Source: Byssothecium circinans (Eukaryota > Ascomycota > Dothideomycetes > Pleosporales > Massarinaceae). Taken from it: a DNA stretch of 64,000 nucleotides. Each line of letters starts with the position of its first letter. Position 1 is the stretch's first letter. Below the pieces are notes generated by a model. The model ran no database searches and had not been told where the DNA came from. It saw only the letters and a list, made by a program, of their open reading frames with translations. The DNA lies in the NCBI GenBank assembly GCA_010015675.1, contig ML976997.1, positions 34,029 through 98,028 on the forward strand. The letters run 5' to 3'. A program made the translations under genes and the position numbers. Of the stretch, positions 42,826-54,032 are shown in pieces.

Positions 42826-44856
42826 TTTGAGTTCGTTGGGTCAATGGTCCATGCGATGTTTCTGCAGAGCGGCAGCATTGCATTATGTATGAATCCCGCC
42901 CGGACGAGGTCAATTAATAACAAGCCAGGCCCACCGGATCGATCGAGGGCCGTGGCATTGTGGAAACAGCGTAGAACAAACCATGAACTCAGTGTAGCAC
43001 ACAGGGGGCCCCTGCAGCATATGCGACTGGGTATTCCCCCTGTACCATTAAAAGTTCCAAATAACAGAGTTCAGACATTTGCTGTGTGGTCGTCGGGTGG
43101 TCCGGCGAAGCCAGTGTTCAAACCTTCACGAAGTGATGGGAAGTCGTGCATACCGTAGGACTATATCCAGAGACGGACCCTACCCTCATCATTTTCAAAC
43201 AGTCTAGATGGTGGCGTTGAAAGGACAACTCTTCCAGTACCGCAATTCAACCAGAGTTTGTCCATCATTTGCCATACGAAATTCAAGACCTCTGTAGGTG
43301 GGTTTTAAATGCTGCATTAATGCGTGACAGCTCTTCTGAGTACCTGACAGGCATATAAGGTAATAGTTGATAACAGAGATTGATAGCACACAACCATGCC
43401 AGCGAGGGGGAAGCTAGCGTGAGTAAACTTCGAGAGGTGGATAAAAATATGGGTAAAGCACGGTACAAGGTACAGACCGTGAGCAGAAAGAAAGTCGAGA
43501 GGGTCGAAAGTGTGCTGTTGCTAAGAGGCGAAAGTTTCAATGTTTCCTGACTCGATGACTGAGACAGTTTGAAGACGTGTTCGGTTCCATACCCTCAAGG
43601 ATTCACGACGAGAGTGGCAACCAGATCTCATTTCTGAGTTCTGTTTGCATGGCCATGAAAGGTGGGGTGAGCGAATAGGATAAAAAGTTGACTGCTATTG
43701 TTTTCGGAGGGTGCATTCCGACCATAGGGATACTTCCCCGCTATAGTCAAGACCTATGTGAGGGCGCTCTTGTTTCGGCAACGCTGCGACAATGCACCTG
43801 GATGTCCCATGTTCGACATGTGTGCGATGTACCGTTCATGGGCGTAGGTCGGAAATAAAAAGAGTTGATAGTGGGGTCCGTGTTGATCTGATGACGAGCG
43901 CGAATGCCAAAGATTATGTAATCAAACGGAGCTTTGTTTTTCCGACCTTGGCGCGAAAATTGAGTCGTTAGATTTGTCCTCTACACTTGAATTCCCTCAA
44001 TCACCACATATTCGACCCTACGTTATCCTCTACCATCCATCGCACTCCTCTTCACTAACTGCGCTTCTGATCCCATCGTCAAAGCTTGACCCATACCGGC
44101 AATTCGAAAGCACCCACCGCTGTATTTTAAGGGTTCGCCATGTTAATCGTTATCACGGAGTTACTTAGGTCCAGGCATCTGTTGGATGAGATAATTTTTA
44201 TTATAGTATCTAACACAGAGCGTCTTATTTCATTCTATGACATCTCAGGTGCGTTCCATCATCTCTCTTCCTCTCATCCTTATGATTATATAAGCTTTAT
44301 CACAGACCTGATCTGAAAATCTATCAACTCATGTAGATGCAATGCTTGGAGACCTTATGAAAGACACCTAACACCGCCTTTTCCACAAAGCGCAAGAGTT
44401 GAGCTCGTCTAACTGACTGCCTCAGATTTCATCCCGCCATGCCACAATACCCAGTGCCACCTCGATTGACATATCAAAGCCGCCACATCTATCTTCTCTC
44501 TTTCATGTCTATCTTTGAACAACGGTGGATGTTTCAAAATGTTATTTCATTGTTACTTTCCTTTGATCGAAGCCACAATTTCATCGTGCGTCCACTCACG
44601 CATTGTACCCTTTTGTCTCGTTCTTTGTCCTATCCTAATTATACCTTCGAACACATTTACAATGAACTGTGTTCCTACATAGATGTTGTAAGTCCACATC
44701 ATTTGAACGCTGTGCAATCACACAATCTTTTATCCCCAAATCAGTTCAACACTCTCCAATAGCACAACAGCCAACAGGTTTGGCTAAGCTCCCTACATCA
44801 ACTTCGAACAACCCAAGCGTGCTTTCTCCTTTTAACGCGCATACGAATTGGCAGTT
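42826..44856. other. Two-kb intergenic region
   Basis: Separates the divergent rhodopsin-domain gene and the 860-residue orphan. The last ~700 bp are pyrimidine-rich with no stable motif-bearing frame; the 107-codon frame at 44439-44762 is probably leader. Confidence 0.5.
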
Positions 44857-47439
44857 ATGCAGTCTGAGTCCCGTTTAAACTCTGGAGCATCGCCAGCTCG
44901 GCGCTCTAGTAGGTCATCATCCTCCCGCCAAAACTCCGGTGCCATGTCTCGACATGGTAGTCATGGCCCTCAGCGTGCAAGCGCCCCAATGGCGGCGGGC
45001 TTAGGAGCGTTTGATCCTGCTGATCTTGACCCCGAATTCTGGAACAGCATTGGCCCCGTAGACGATATGGGTTTTCAGGGCGATTTCTCCGGCTTTGGCG
45101 ACTTCGGCTTGCCGAACGATAACTTCGCCATGCCCAACACATTTGATAACACATTTGATCCTCGGGCGTCTTTTAACCTTTTGCAGAACCCTTTTTCTGC
45201 TCTGCCTGGGGCTCTTGCCTCTACTGGATTTAATGATGCCTGCATTGATCCTACGTTAGACATGTATGACTTCCGCCAGACTGCGAGCCAACCACAGCTC
45301 AACGGTGTCCAGTCAACACATGCTGCATCCCCTGTTCCCTCCCGCCGCTCGTCTCGTAACAAGACACCTCTTCGGGATAGCTTTGCTGAGCCTCAGACTC
45401 ACGAGTATCGCTCTTGCGACCCCCCTTACAAACCCCCTTACGGGTACCCAGTGCCGGCTTATCCTCGCCATGCAAACAATGCCCCGTATTACGCTGGCCC
45501 TAGCCGGCTCGAGGATGAATCTCTCTTCATCTCCGAGTCGGATGCTTCCCCTGGCACTGGTCATTCTCGTAGCCGCTCTATCTCACAAACCTCCCCTGAG
45601 CGCCGTCGTAGTGAGTCTCGGACTACCGAATCATCATATCCAGAAGCTATGCGATCTCGTAGTAGCTTGAGCAGCTCTGATGAGTCGGCCCGTCTGGCTC
45701 GTGGTAAGAAGAAGCGCCAGTCTGTATTTGAGGGTCGGTTTAAATACGAGACCCCGCAGATAGACGCCAACAAGCCTTGGATCCGTACCAACGCTACCAC
45801 CAAGGGTTTGACCACTCGTACGGCGAAGCTCAACAGCTACGACCCTAGCCAGTTCTACCACTACACGCCTCATCCGCTCGGTAGTTGGAGGACCAAGCGC
45901 AATATCTTCGAGTACACCAAGCATGGCGAGCTGCGAGAGAAGACGTACTCCGCTGACCAGATCCGCGACTTCATCCTCCACTATCCGGAGGATAAGGCCA
46001 ACAAGATCCAGCTGCAACTCTTCATCCAGATCGGTCCTACCGACTCTGCTCGCCGCTACCTTAGCTCTACTTGGGGTAAATGCCGCTTCCAGGAGTGTCC
46101 TGTCAACATCCACGAGAAGGGTACTATCCTTCATGGCCACTACCGCGTAGCCCTCGACGAGCGTTCATACGGCACAAACAACCGCTATGACCCTCATCTC
46201 GCTGCGAGCGGCTACGTCCATCTGTACTGCATGGAGCGCTTCCTCGACTTCGAGTACATTTGCCGTCACGCTCATGTGAAAGTTGACAACCGTCAATACT
46301 CCACCGAGCCCAAGGGTAAGTTCCACGCTACTCTTGGCGGACGTCCCGAATGCGGCATTGCCCAGGAATTTGTCAAGTACGCTGCGAAGAACTCTCTTCG
46401 CACGTCTGTCCCTGAGTTCGCTAACTATCCCGTCCACGCTCAATACCATAATGGACAGGCGAAGCCGCACGAGCACACCCTCACAGCCACCCTACACCAA
46501 GCCAAGGCCGACACTCGTCCTCCCGCCCAGATCAAGCAGTTCCAAGAACGCGGTCTCGGTGTCACCCACATTCTTGTCAACAAAGGTGACCTCGAGATGA
46601 TCATGACGGAGAAGACGCGGAAGAAGGCAAAGACGCAGCTTGAAAATACTCGTCGGAAAGCCAAGCGCCGCATCGAAGAGGTCGAGTCTGACGATGATGT
46701 GGATGCTGAGTACGCTGAAAAGCGCCGCCGCATGGTCGCTGAAGCTAAAAAAACGTACAAAGCTGCCTCTGACAAGGCCCCTCGTTCTACTAAGGGTAAG
46801 GGTAAGGCTCCAAAGTCCCCAGCTTTCTCATCTTCCCCGTCTTCCCCTGCTACCCCTGGAGTTGGACCCTCTGGACGCTACCCTTGGGACAAAGACGACG
46901 ATGAGTCCTCCGACGAAGAGCACATGCGTAATAGTGTTGGGTCATCATCCCGTCCTACCCGCCGCAGCCCGCGTAACTCCCGCAAAGCCGTCAACTACAG
47001 CGAGGACCCAGATTCTGTCCCAAGTGGTTATCGATCAGCCGCTCCACACCACCGCAATAACTCTACTCACCGTAACTCCTTCACCACCTTCTACGACCCC
47101 GAGCTAGAGGGTGTTGACTTCGACGCGCTAATGGCAGCCGAAGGCCTCGACGACATTCCCCTCAACCGCCGCGTGTCCAGCATACCTAGCTTCCGCGCAC
47201 TTTCTTCACGCTCCGGTAGCATCATGCGGTCCCCTGGCTCACGTGCCCCTCCCTTCACGCCCCGCCGACACGCCTCCTTTAACAAGCAGCCTGTGACACA
47301 AAGCCGTACTTTCGATACGGATGCGCCACCCCAGGACATGGAGCGTCGACGCACGCGCCAGCAGTCCAAGGCTGCTGTGGCAAATGCCCATCGCGTCAAG
47401 GATGGGCGGGTTGAGAAGCGTCCTTCGCGTTCTCGCTAA
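44857..47439 (+). CDS. Large orphan protein with a central Cys/His-rich domain
   Basis: Single exon from ATG 44857, 860 residues, with no family that I recognise. Residues 1-300 are disordered and Ser/Arg-rich with SR-type stretches. A folded-looking core spans about 310-510: KTKRN-like basic entry (SWRTKRNIFEYTKHGEL), ILHYPEDKANKIQLQLFIQIGP, RYLSSTWGKCRFQECPVNIHEKGTI, then AASGYVHLYCMERFLDFEYICRHAHV. The Cys and His spacing (CRFQEC, YC, ICRHAH) suggests metal binding. After the core comes a long basic helix (EKTRKKAKTQLENTRRKAKRRIEEVE) with acidic ends, then SP-rich and RR-rich tails with several RxxS/SPxR sites. Basic clusters (KKKRQ, KKAKRR) suggest a nuclear protein. No intron in 2.6 kb is unusual beside its intron-rich neighbours. 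Confidence 0.8.
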   Translation: MQSESRLNSGASPARRSSRSSSSRQNSGAMSRHGSHGPQRASAPMAAGLGAFDPADLDPEFWNSIGPVDDMGFQGDFSGFGDFGLPNDNFAMPNTFDNTFDPRASFNLLQNPFSALPGALASTGFNDACIDPTLDMYDFRQTASQPQLNGVQSTHAASPVPSRRSSRNKTPLRDSFAEPQTHEYRSCDPPYKPPYGYPVPAYPRHANNAPYYAGPSRLEDESLFISESDASPGTGHSRSRSISQTSPERRRSESRTTESSYPEAMRSRSSLSSSDESARLARGKKKRQSVFEGRFKYETPQIDANKPWIRTNATTKGLTTRTAKLNSYDPSQFYHYTPHPLGSWRTKRNIFEYTKHGELREKTYSADQIRDFILHYPEDKANKIQLQLFIQIGPTDSARRYLSSTWGKCRFQECPVNIHEKGTILHGHYRVALDERSYGTNNRYDPHLAASGYVHLYCMERFLDFEYICRHAHVKVDNRQYSTEPKGKFHATLGGRPECGIAQEFVKYAAKNSLRTSVPEFANYPVHAQYHNGQAKPHEHTLTATLHQAKADTRPPAQIKQFQERGLGVTHILVNKGDLEMIMTEKTRKKAKTQLENTRRKAKRRIEEVESDDDVDAEYAEKRRRMVAEAKKTYKAASDKAPRSTKGKGKAPKSPAFSSSPSSPATPGVGPSGRYPWDKDDDESSDEEHMRNSVGSSSRPTRRSPRNSRKAVNYSEDPDSVPSGYRSAAPHHRNNSTHRNSFTTFYDPELEGVDFDALMAAEGLDDIPLNRRVSSIPSFRALSSRSGSIMRSPGSRAPPFTPRRHASFNKQPVTQSRTFDTDAPPQDMERRRTRQQSKAAVANAHRVKDGRVEKRPSRSR

Positions 47440-48393
47440 GGGAGCGGATAACAAAGGTAAGCCCACCCGCCTCTTTTGTGGCTCGATGGGATGCTTTGTC
47501 TGTTCCTTTGAATCATGTAGTCGGCTATCCCTTTGAGGAGCTGATATTTTGTTGTACTGGAGTTCTGGGGCGCTTTTTTTTAGGATAAAGAAATGGCATT
47601 GTCGGGTTCTTCTCATTGTTTTTTTCCTTGTCTTGTTTGGTATTCTAGGCATAGAGATGGTTGGGACTTGGTGCTGGTCGCCGGTTCTCCTAGTCATGCT
47701 TATAGGCGTTGTTAGATTGGAACGGCGTTTGTGGTGCTGTGTATAGTGGCGCGATTAAATTGCATATTGAAAATATAATCTTCTTTATTTCGAAAGTGAC
47801 TTATGACTGACTGATTTTGAATGTAATATCCCTCACTGCGTAGCGAGAACCACGCCGTAACGAGAAAAAGAGGGGTACTTAGACTTCAAAACGGTAGAAT
47901 TGCAGTGGAGATTCTTGGAGTTGACGTTGCTGCAGTCAACCATTTCACTGCAATCTCTAGCGCAGGCGAGCGGCCCATTTAGCTACATATACCACCCCTG
48001 CAAAGCGCTACTACCTATTTAGTAAGCGCCATTCTAGCGACCATGCGATATGATATCAAGACCTATAACTAGTGCGAAACTGAAGTCCAAATATTGTCTT
48101 GAACAAATATTGCCTTGAACCTACCTTGAACGTATAAAAGACTCCAACAGTCATCTACGCAATATGCTGTACGTATTCTGAAAGCTCATAAGCGTAACTG
48201 GGGTATAAATCTTCAACATCCTTTCCCATCAACCCACCGCTAAGTAACCAACTCATGTACAGAAGCACGCTTTCGCCAACTACCATCCACTACATCATCA
48301 GTAAAACGCTGCACAAAGCATATCACACACACCAATCTACCCGAATCAATCTAAAGCAAGCGTTTCCAATCTCTTGCCACACCACTGTTTTTC
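47440..48393. other. Intergenic between convergent genes
   Basis: Nearly 1 kb of AT-richer sequence between the orphan and the 2EXR gene, with no supported frame. Confidence 0.5.
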
Positions 48394-49682
48394 CTACGCC
48401 GTCACCTCATACCCACTAACCTCCAAACAGACCTCAACCCCACGCACCTTCCTGAACCTCGTTCTCGCATCCCCGTTTCGATCTGCACTCAACTCCTCAG
48501 GATACACTCTCAGCAGCCGCTGCACCTCTAGCTTAGGGAGTTTGACAATGCACACAACCTTGAGGTCTGTGTCTGCATGTCTCGTCTCGTGGAGGGAGAG
48601 GCACAGCTGGTCGAGTCCCATCTCGCGTTCCCAGCGCAGGAAAGATGCGTAAAGCGGGTGGGGATGATTATGTCCAGCAGCGTTGGCAGGGTGATTCGTC
48701 TGCATATGCGGCGCTGCATTGGCTAGTTGGGCAAGAGGGGAAGGGTTCGCAGGTGGCTGTGCGGTTTGAGGGCCGTGAGGGTGGGGAAGCGGCGGGGTCG
48801 TGGGGTGGTGACCGTGTTGGGGGCCCGGGCCTGGAGTCTGACCTTGATGTACGGGAGCGTTATGACCGAGCGCGAACTGTTGCAGTGCCTGTATCTGGTG
48901 CTGAACCTGCTGCTGTACAGCTGCCATCTGTGCGTTGATCTGAACCCCCAACACATTGTGCATAGCTTGGAAGTGCGCTGCGAGTCCACCACCTCCTGGA
49001 CCATGTCCTCCTGCTGCCGCACCAGCAGCACCTAGTTGTCCAATCATGCCCGGCGTCCCCATAGTCCCGCACCGCAAGAATATCCACAATGTCTTCAGCT
49101 TTGGTAGATCCGCCTTCATACTACGTTCGATCTGTTTCGAGCCTAGGTACTTTGTCCATAGCTTGACGTCTTTCTCGCGGATGCGGAAATAGACCGATGT
49201 TATGTTCTCCGATAATGGCGAGGCTATGACGCGGAACATGTTGCAGTCGCTCGGGTGCGTGAAGAGGAATTTGTTCTGCGTGTAGAGGATCGGTGTGGCT
49301 TCGTCGTGGACCTGCCATCATTAATGTTCTTGCTCTTCCTGGGTGCCATCGGAAGGAGTTGAAGTACTTGTCGCGAGACGCTCAACAGCCCCAGCGCAAC
49401 ATCATGCACTGGGCTCGACAGACTAGGCCACCAAAACGGAAACGGTGACACCAAAGCAAACAGATATATCCGATCTCTCAATTCGCGCGGTAGATGCAGA
49501 AGGGGGAAGATGACGGGGTTGGACTCCTCAACAGCGGATTGCATCGCGACCGCATTGCTATGAGAGGAAGGGCGCGGGCGAACGGGCATTAATGGCGGAG
49601 CGTCGTTCATGGTGGTGTCGGAGGAATTGCTGCTGGCGGTGGAGGATCGGGAACGCGAACCTGGTGTGTCTGGCGAGGTCAT
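48394..49682 (-). CDS. 2EXR/F-box-like domain protein
   Basis: Exons 49682-49368 and 49311-48394, 56-nt intron (donor GTACTT, acceptor GGCAG), 410 residues. After a Ser/Pro-rich leader, VIFPLLHLPRELRDRIYLFAL is the helix-rich signature of the 2EXR domain (F-box-like, common in Pezizomycotina). The spliced sequence continues LLSVSRQVHDEATPILYTQNKFLFTHPSDCNMFRVIA, which is the expected continuation of that family; unspliced it would end. The middle is a long Gly/Gln/Pro/His-rich low-complexity region (AGAAAGGHGPGGGG, QMAAVQQQVQHQIQALQQ). The C-terminus (ADTDLKVVCIVKLPKLEVQRLLRV, RKVRGVEVCLEVSGY) is again structured. Start ATG 49682 is the first ATG of the frame. Function unknown; possible substrate adaptor. 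Confidence 0.85.
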
Positions 49683-50267
49683 GGCGGCAACTGAGGGGAT
49701 AGAGGGGTTTGTAAGACGCAAGGGCGCGGAACAGAAGTGGGGCAGAGACGTTTGTGCGAAAACTACTGTGCACAACGGTGGCGGTTGGGTGAGGCGGAAG
49801 GAGAGGGCAAGTTATTTTAATATGTCCTCCAAGGTCTCAGGTCCAAGTATAAGGAAGTACACAAGAGGAATAGAGCGGAGAAGAGGAAATGATATTGATC
49901 AAGGGTGGTAGGTGAAAGCCGCTGAAGAGCGGCCGAATTAAATCCACGTGTTCGGGTCGGTCCCCCGCCTTGGCGAATACGGCTCGAAGACCAATATCAT
50001 ACGGTCTTCCCCATGATGCATTTGATCTCCGGTTTCATTCCAAGACTAAAGTCAGAGAATCAATGAGGGTCATTAAAAGCTGTCTGCATTATTACTCCTG
50101 GAGGGCTCCAAGGCTACGCGCCATTCACCATGACAACCCCAGAACCCTGGCCGCAGATCCCTCGATATCCGGACAGATCTGGGGTTCCGATCGGAAAGGC
50201 CTGGCAAACTTTAACGGCAATATGTTTAGACTTGCGGAAGTGCTCGGATTTTTGACCAAGTAGGACT
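49683..50267. other. Intergenic, no gene seen
   Basis: Promoter of the 2EXR gene and 3' flank of the MFS gene. A short GCCGCT/AGCGGC hairpin lies near 49919-49934. Confidence 0.45.
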
Positions 50268-51912
50268 CTACAAAACATACCGAAAATACGGATTCTCCCC
50301 ATCCGTCAAATCCAGAAAAGCCATCCTGTCCCTCTCAACCTCGTCGACGACTCTCCCTTCCCTTCTCTTATTCTCTCTCCAGAGTACGAAATAAAGCGCT
50401 CCAGATGCCACAATCGTGATGCAGTAACTAGTTTTGTCAATTTTCTTTTCTTGCACCACCCTCTACACAAGACTTACCAGATAATTAGCCCCATCCACAG
50501 TTCCGGGTAATGATCCTTCTTCGTTTGACTTTTGATCAATTGCGGCCCTACAATGTTTCCCACACAATATGCGACAAAGATGGCAGCAGCCATACAGCTC
50601 TTCTTCGTTGCGCCGGCCACATTACTGATGCCGATGACGATCGTGAGACTAACTACAGCTCCAAAAGTGCCGATGATACTGTATCCGGCGACGGGGGTAG
50701 GTGCGTGGTACGTCCAGTCGGATTTCCAGATCATTGCGCAGCCTGCGATAACAGGGAGGCAGTTGGCAACTAGCAAGATGATCCTAATATTGGGGATACG
50801 CGCGGCTGCCCATCCACAAGCTAGAATGGCAATCAGGCAGATCCCACCGAGCGGGAACTGAAGCAAGATAGACTCCAGAGATGACCAGCCGAATGTGCTC
50901 ACGATCAAGGGGCCAAACCCAGATACTGCGCCGTTGACCGTGTACGCTGATGCCATCATGATGAACACAAGCCAGAGTTTGATATCCAGGAATGCTTCTT
51001 TGACTTGACTCATTTTGATCTTTTGGCATCGAACGCCCGTTTGGCCTTTGCGCAGTCTCTCCACCGCTACAACTCGTTCGTCCATCATCAAGAACCATGC
51101 CGAGACCGGACTGTTGGGTATGAAGAAACACCATATTCCGAAGAGAAAGGTTAAGCAGCCGGCGAGAAGATAGATGTACTGCCACCTCTTCAGCGCACCG
51201 GAAGAAATCTGCGCAAACCCGTAGTTCAGTGCTGATCCGATTATGGTGAAGAGACCGGTGGAACTGAACCACCAAGACTGCCGCAGAGCTTGCTCTTCTT
51301 GCGTGTAGTATCCGCTGACGATACACATAAAGCCCGTCGGGATCACGCTCTCGACAAATCCCAAGAAGAAGCGTTGGACGTAGAGGCCCTCCCATGAAGA
51401 GACAGCGGCTGTGAGCATACAGACCAGTGACCAAAAGATGACTACACCACCGAGGATACGTCCAAGATTGAAGCGCTGGAGAGCAAAAGTCATTGGATAG
51501 AGGCCAGCGAGCATGCCGAAGTAGAACATCGATGTCGCCCAGCTAAGTCTGGAAGTATTCGTAGTGGGAGGCGTGGTCGACGTATCCACGACGGATAATG
51601 ATAGGTCCTTGGTCATTCCGAAGAGAGCTGCAGAGCCGAGAATAGCTTTGTCGTAATAGACAAGACCATAGCCTTATTAGATCAGCGATTCTCTCTCGAT
51701 GATGGTGGAATATACCTACCGACAATCATAGCAGGAATCAAGAACCTGTCAATCTTCCTCACCACATTCGCTTCTACTTCCGGATCTATCTCTTGCGCAT
51801 GTTCCCCAACAAGCTTGATGGCGACATCTCCGTCTGGCGAAATCGAGCTTGAGTCCCTCTCCGCATCGGGTGGCGAATTGGTCGTATTCGCGGTCTTCTC
51901 TCCCAAAACCAT
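50268..51912 (-). CDS. MFS permease, allantoate/anion:cation symporter type
   Basis: Exons 51912-51720, 51672-50478 and 50427-50268, introns 47 and 50 nt, 515 residues. The N-terminus is a polar cytosolic leader ending VRKIDRFLIPAMIVG, then YGLVYYDKAILGSAALFGMTKDLSLSV, the typical opening of the Dal5/Tna1-like anion:cation symporter family, whose members import allantoate, nicotinate, pantothenate or similar organic anions. About 12 helices follow, with FGMLAGLYPMTFALQRFNLGRILGGVVIFWS and SGFGPLIVSTFGWSSLESILLQFPLGG as recognisable parts. The last exon (YCITIVASGALYFVLWRENKRREGR) completes helix 12 and the basic cytosolic tail; without it the protein would stop inside a helix. Plasma-membrane import is inferred; substrate unknown. 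Confidence 0.93.
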
Positions 51913-52866
51913 TGTGATTGCAGAGAAACGCAAAATCGTATGGCAAATGCGTGAACGTTGAGAGAAGTGCTGAAGAGATTGATGCAGTGGAGTCAATAGC
52001 TCGACGATTTACCAACATGATGTAGCGGGATTACTTAGTGTGGTTCTGCTGTGGGCGAGTTAAAATGTCATATGCGGGCTGCTCCATAGTAACTAAGGTC
52101 GAGGCTTCTAGGCATGAAGGCGGTGGAAAAAAGCCTTCGTTTGATATGATGCACCTTGATTGGAGAAGCGGACGCGGGAGGGTGTGCACATGTGACCGGA
52201 GATGGTTGAGACGGCTCAAAAGCCACCTTACCTTTCCCAGCCTAGCTTGCAATGACTAAGCAACGAGCGAAAAGCTTTCGGCGCGATGCATCGTCACCCA
52301 ACACCAATCACAAAACTCACGATGCGAAAGCCTTGTACAACCGGTGATTGAATCACTTTACTAGGTCGCAAGTAGTAAAAATGATAATAGGAACGAACGA
52401 CATTTAGTTGTTACGCAATCTACGAAGCAGCAAAACCAGTCTCTTGCCTCGCTCAATCCGCTACCACAATCAGCAGATTTCGAGCTGGATACACTCTGTT
52501 TTATCAGCGTTGTACGAGACAAGAGTGAATTTTCTTCGACGATCTTTGAGTACGGCGCCGTCCTTTGGAAATGTCGGTTTCCCGTAATTACTCTGTCGAT
52601 ACATACCATACCTACACCAGGCACTTTAGAATCTGCAGAGATCATGTGGATATGTAAGATGAACAAAAACTAGGTTTATAGCGTGTTCTTTCAGCGTATA
52701 GACAGGTAGAGATAATGCAGAAAAAATTGAGAAGGAAATATCAAAATCCACTTGAGCTCCCTCTTCACCATTTTTTCACAACAACAAAATCCAACAAGTC
52801 CTTATACGCCTGTCTCACTATGTATCGTCAGCCTTCATACTCCACTACCCACTCCCCATCCCATCA
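51913..52866. other. Intergenic, no gene seen
   Basis: Promoter side of the MFS gene and 3' flank of small orphan A. The 101-codon minus frame at 52361-52666 is not supported. Confidence 0.5.
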
Positions 52867-53355
52867 TCAGCACTTACAACCAGCCGTCGTAAAATTCATA
52901 TAGAAATCTTCCTCCAACCCTCCATCTACCCGGTAATCATTATCCTCCAAAATCCTACAACCGCCCAAAACTCCCCACCCAGCAGCTCTTGCCAGATCTT
53001 TATCAACAAATAGAAACAGGCCAGATTCGTTTGTATAACCAATGCGATTCTGTCCACCGGAGGCGTATTGGATCCTGTAGTACGTCTGAAGGTACTGCAC
53101 CGCGACTTTTACTGGCAGAGATGTGAGAGTTTGTTCGAGATATGTTGCAGTAAGGTGCTCACATCCTTTTGTCCCCTTCATTTTCGCGTCCCAGCCTCCG
53201 TCTGCCTCGGTGCTATCTCCATGTACTATACCGATGACCTCCCACTCTTGCCACTTGTGCGCCCCCGACGCGATGGCACTGCAGTACTTGTAATTTTTAG
53301 CGTAGCCTATTCCTCCCCGCCTATCTTTTCGAGTGTATTGCATTTTGAAGAGCAT
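52867..53355 (-). CDS. Small orphan protein A of a tandem paralogous pair
   Basis: Single exon from ATG 53355, 162 residues, no family recognised, no signal peptide. It aligns with orphan B (54033-54678): LFKMQYTRKDRRGGIGYAKN against LFKIRYAIHNELRYGYTDN, WQEWEVIG against WKDWKVIA, and at the C-terminus LARAAGWGVLGGCRILEDN against AAKALGWSIQECKEDGES, both then reaching a CKC motif (here the last three residues). Each protein also seems to hold two copies of a module starting K-hydrophobic-x-Y and followed by GY (here at residues 4 and about 92), so an internal duplication probably came before the gene duplication. Gly-Trp and paired Cys suggest a compact domain. Function is unknown; cytosolic or nuclear by default. 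Confidence 0.72.
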   Translation of the reverse strand: MLFKMQYTRKDRRGGIGYAKNYKYCSAIASGAHKWQEWEVIGIVHGDSTEADGGWDAKMKGTKGCEHLTATYLEQTLTSLPVKVAVQYLQTYYRIQYASGGQNRIGYTNESGLFLFVDKDLARAAGWGVLGGCRILEDNDYRVDGGLEEDFYMNFTTAGCKC

Positions 53356-54032
53356 GTTTATTCGTGAAACGCTTGTTATGTGATGTGAATGTTAAAAGAT
53401 GGGAATAAACCTGCGGAGTGAATGTTTAAGTGAAGGAAAACTCACAGGTACCTAGGAAGATATTTATACTGGGGTATGAGTCTTGAGTAATAAATTGACT
53501 CCGTTTCTCCTTCAGCACCCAGTGCAGTCATACCATCAGTGACAGTGAAATTACGGACTCATAAGCATCAGTTCGCGGGGTGGTCACGCGTGATTATCTT
53601 TGCTTATGCTTATGCTCATCTAGTAAGATCATACATACCACTAGTAGCCAAAATCTAGGACTTATGATAATTCTTCAAAATAGTCACCGTCAGGCAGTGA
53701 TGGGCAAAGATAGTAATTACTACGCACGGCTATAATTTGTATGTGAATAGTAATTAGCTAGCTTTACTTTTAACTAAGTAGTAATTACTATTGCTGTGCC
53801 CATCACTGCCGTACAGTAATACGCCAACAATCTAACCATGCTTTCGCACCATTGGAGTCACGGAGAGATATGGATAAGGACATATTTAAAAAGCTTCAAT
53901 CAAAACCCATCAAAGTTATCCTATACTACACTGAAAAACAAGACCCCCAAAACCAACTCAACCTTACAGCATACTCCTCGTACTCACCACCAACCCCCTC
54001 AAAGCACCGCAAGCCGCCTTCACTGCCAACCA
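53356..54032. other. Spacer between tandem orphans, with a MITE
   Basis: Promoter of orphan A and 3' flank of orphan B; AT-rich, containing the hAT-like element at 53695-53808. Confidence 0.6.
53695..53808. mobile_element. hAT-like MITE, 114 bp
   Basis: Both ends begin CAGTGATGGGCA and continue as inverted repeats to ATAGTAATTACTAC (about 28-30 bp, with one substitution and a 2-nt gap). The CAGTG-type tip is common in hAT elements, which make 8-bp target duplications; the flanks CCGTCAGG (53687-53694) and CCGTACAG (53809-53816) are similar but not identical. No coding capacity. It lies about 340 bp upstream of orphan A. Confidence 0.75.

Noticed and set aside
44439..44762. 107-codon frame before the 860-residue orphan
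   Set aside because: Composition is leader-like (pyrimidine-rich), no motif, and no splice join to the orphan was found.
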